From: Hemicentrotus pulcherrimus
Lineage: Eukaryota > Echinodermata > Echinoidea > Camarodonta > Strongylocentrotidae
NCBI GenBank assembly: GCA_003118195.1
Contig: BEXV01001639.1
Location: 85,165 to 99,085, forward strand
Length of the DNA: 13,921 bases
Direction: 5' to 3'
The notes beneath the pieces are model-generated. The model was not told the origin of the DNA, did no database searches, and saw nothing but the letters and a program-made list of their open reading frames with translations. A program made the translations under genes and the position numbers. Below, in pieces: positions 13,844-13,921 of the stretch. The first letter of the stretch is position 1, and every line of letters starts with the position of its first letter.

Positions 13844-13921
13844 GTTTGCCAGCTAAAGGAGAAAGTGCGACGACCTCAAGGATCAAGCTTTGTCTCTGGC
13901 GCGCGAGATCGAGGTCGCCGA
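13844..13921 (-). other. 5' UTR / upstream sequence, cut by window edge
   Basis: On the minus strand the ATG sits in the context GCAAACATGG, with A at -3 and G at +4, a good animal start context. An in-frame TAG lies at 13855..13853, three codons upstream, so translation cannot start further out in this frame. The sequence is richer in G and C than the introns. It contains a short inverted repeat, CGACCTC at 13871-13877 and GAGGTCG at 13911-13917. I see no TATA box or initiator I would defend. The promoter and transcription start may lie outside the window. Confidence 0.6.

Noticed and set aside
1..13921. Bacterial-type systems such as CRISPR arrays, toxin-antitoxin pairs, phage genes or operons.
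   Set aside because: The window is eukaryotic: the only gene is split by eleven GT-AG introns, and the direct repeats found are short microsatellites, duplications or transposon copies without spacer structure.

Overview
This window is animal nuclear DNA. It is AT-rich and intron-rich, with canonical GT-AG introns and many short interspersed repeats. It holds one complete protein-coding gene on the minus strand. Joining twelve exons from an ATG at 13843 to a TGA at 3478..3476 gives an unbroken 523-codon reading frame. I identify it as the animal NPEPL1-type 'probable aminopeptidase' of peptidase family M17 (leucine aminopeptidase family). Every intron starts with GT and ends with AG, all phases match, and all seven metal-binding and catalytic residues of the family are present. 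The organism is most likely a marine invertebrate: the TA-rich introns, an (ATT)n-tailed SINE and a MITE ending in TTATGCCTCC fit that kind of genome. An echinoderm or related deuterostome is a guess; the sequence alone does not settle it.

Layout from left to right. 1-2900 is sequence beyond the gene's 3' end, with no gene I can support. It holds a trinucleotide microsatellite, a tight hairpin next to a MITE-like copy, and an imperfect foldback. About 2910-3475 is the likely 3' UTR, built largely of repeats: a second copy of the MITE-like element and a diverged tandem duplication of about 120 bp just after the stop codon. 3476-13843 is the gene. 13844-13921 is 5' UTR or upstream sequence; an in-frame TAG lies three codons before the ATG, so the N-terminus is complete.

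The introns carry most of the non-coding content. Intron 10 has a 238-bp MITE and a 130-base polypurine tract. Intron 5 has a SINE with an (ATT)n tail, a GATCGG-rich direct repeat and a single N. Intron 4 is mostly transposon-derived: a dead LINE reverse-transcriptase fragment abuts a second SINE copy that runs to within 20 bases of the exon 4 splice donor. Intron 1 has a putative 0.79-kb element with terminal inverted repeats and a CpG-dense interior. Intron 11 has a perfect 14-bp stem-loop and an exact 19-bp tandem duplication.

There is no operon-like gene set here, and I see no evidence of an undescribed multi-gene system. The points most worth following are the repeat architecture of the 3' UTR, the SINE/LINE composite against a splice donor, and the inverted-repeat element in intron 1.
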